Assembly (NCBI RefSeq): GCF_037126465.1
Contig: NC_088202.1
Span: 106,361,962 to 106,425,961 of the forward strand
DNA: 64,000 bases
Reading direction: 5' to 3'
DNA from: Ornithodoros turicata
Taxonomy: Eukaryota > Arthropoda > Arachnida > Ixodida > Argasidae
This document shows, piece after piece, positions 63,231 to 64,000 of the stretch (position 1 is its first letter; every line of letters begins with the position of its first letter). Both the position numbers and the translations under genes were made by a program. The notes beneath the pieces are model-generated. The model was not told the origin of the DNA. It did not search any database and saw only the letters and a program-made list of their open reading frames with translations.

Positions 63231-64000
63231 GTATGTACGGTACAGTAGAAGGTGACATTTCCTTGAGCTTGAAGAGTAGAACGCGGAGGCACACTGGTGG
63301 ACAGGACGTCCACCGGACGTGTGTCTCGGTGTTCTGCTCCTCAAGCTCGAGGAAATGTCACCTCTTACATCGATGCACAGGATTGCTTGTATTCTACTTT
63401 GTTCATCGGGCATGGTACATCCTTCTAATGTTAATTAACACGAACTGGAGATGCACACTCAATCGGCAATTATATGATAAAAATGTGTACCACTGAAGAC
63501 GTGGCGGTTGTACTATATAATACCACTTAATGATAACAATCACCTAGAGACGCCATGGCCATCCTTATTTCCTGATTTCCCTATAGTCGTGTTCAACTAA
63601 GAAGGAAAAGAAATCTAGTCCGTCAGCTCTCGAAATATTACTGCGCCGGAGATAGGATGGCTGGACAGGGAGAGGTCACGCTCCCTCCTGCGCCAGATAA
63701 TGTAATTCATCATACTCATTCTTCTTCCGTATTGGCTGTTAAGACTGGCCGCATGACACTACGCTACGGCAGAAAGTACGCTTCTCCTACTGATGACGCA
63801 TGGTGTCGCTGCAGTATTTCTCCTGGCCCGCTATTGCGTCTCTTTATCTCCAACAGCGTATGTAATGGGCGATTTCAGATATTGCCCTTGTGCTCCGCAC
63901 GGGGGCCCTCCGTCGCCCAAGTCACGTGCATCGCGCAATGCGTCGTGGGAAATGGTTTACATTCGTGCTCGCTGCCTGTTGCTCGAGGTTGCGGGAGGTG
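63231..64000. other. Intron after exon 29 (window edge), with a hairpin at 63250-63364
   Basis: GGTGACATTTCCTTGAGCTT, GAAGAGTAGAAC at 63251-63282 is mirrored by GTTCTGCTCCTCAAGCTCGA, GGAAATGTCACC. The rest is unassigned, and the next exon of the gene was not found. Confidence 0.7.

Overview
This window is animal (eukaryotic) genomic DNA, most likely from a tick or another chelicerate. That is inferred from the interrupted extracellular gene, the high density of nested non-LTR retrotransposons, mariner, hAT and foldback elements, and a tRNA-derived SINE. There is no operon structure and no prokaryotic gene density.

One host gene is visible. It runs on the + strand from at least 1451 to 63230 and is open at both ends: no signal peptide, start codon, stop codon or 3' end was found. 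I assembled 29 exons, about 5.76 kb of coding sequence or roughly 1,900 residues. Splice sites and reading phase agree at every junction except one (exon 17 to 18). The encoded protein is a secreted or cell-surface mosaic. In order it has: a contactin-associated/neurexin-IV-type fibrinogen-like module (1451-2326), CUB (7326-7706), CUB (16015-16579), the N-terminal half of an F5/8C-type fucolectin domain (18622-18815), a complete ApeC (apextrin C-terminal) domain (18899-30284), the C-terminal half of the fucolectin domain (35361-35636), a second F5/8C/discoidin domain (51580-55657), CUB (56259-56743), CUB plus an unnamed extension (57711-59037), a C-type lectin domain with a QPD motif (59069-60791), four LDL-receptor class A repeats (61201-62420), a charged linker (62485-62547) and a second fibrinogen-like module (62616-63230). 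Almost all inter-domain introns are phase 1, the pattern expected from exon shuffling. The parts suggest a multivalent carbohydrate- and lipid-binding protein in recognition, adhesion or innate immunity; that role is inference.

The rest is intronic and dominated by mobile DNA. 4.4-6.9 kb holds LINE 3' ends, a foldback element split by a SINE and an internally deleted mariner. 7.97-10.2 kb is a hAT-like element carrying two more elements. 12-18.5 kb is a nest of TA-flanked foldback MITEs. 20.8-21.8 kb is a mariner copy. 22.5-27.9 kb is a LINE pile-up split by a GAGG-rich hAT-like element. 28.3-29.4 kb and 32-33.4 kb are minus-strand LINEs. 36-40 kb holds palindromic MITEs and a Tigger/pogo remnant. 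43.2-44.2 kb is a second GAGG-rich hAT-like element. 47-51.1 kb holds a SINE and a degenerate Ty3/gypsy LTR retrotransposon. 54.6-55.2 kb is another foldback element.

The most unusual feature is the ApeC domain, which appears to sit inside a fucolectin-type F5/8C domain. Many copies of one LINE lineage also end in a poly(C) tail rather than poly(A).
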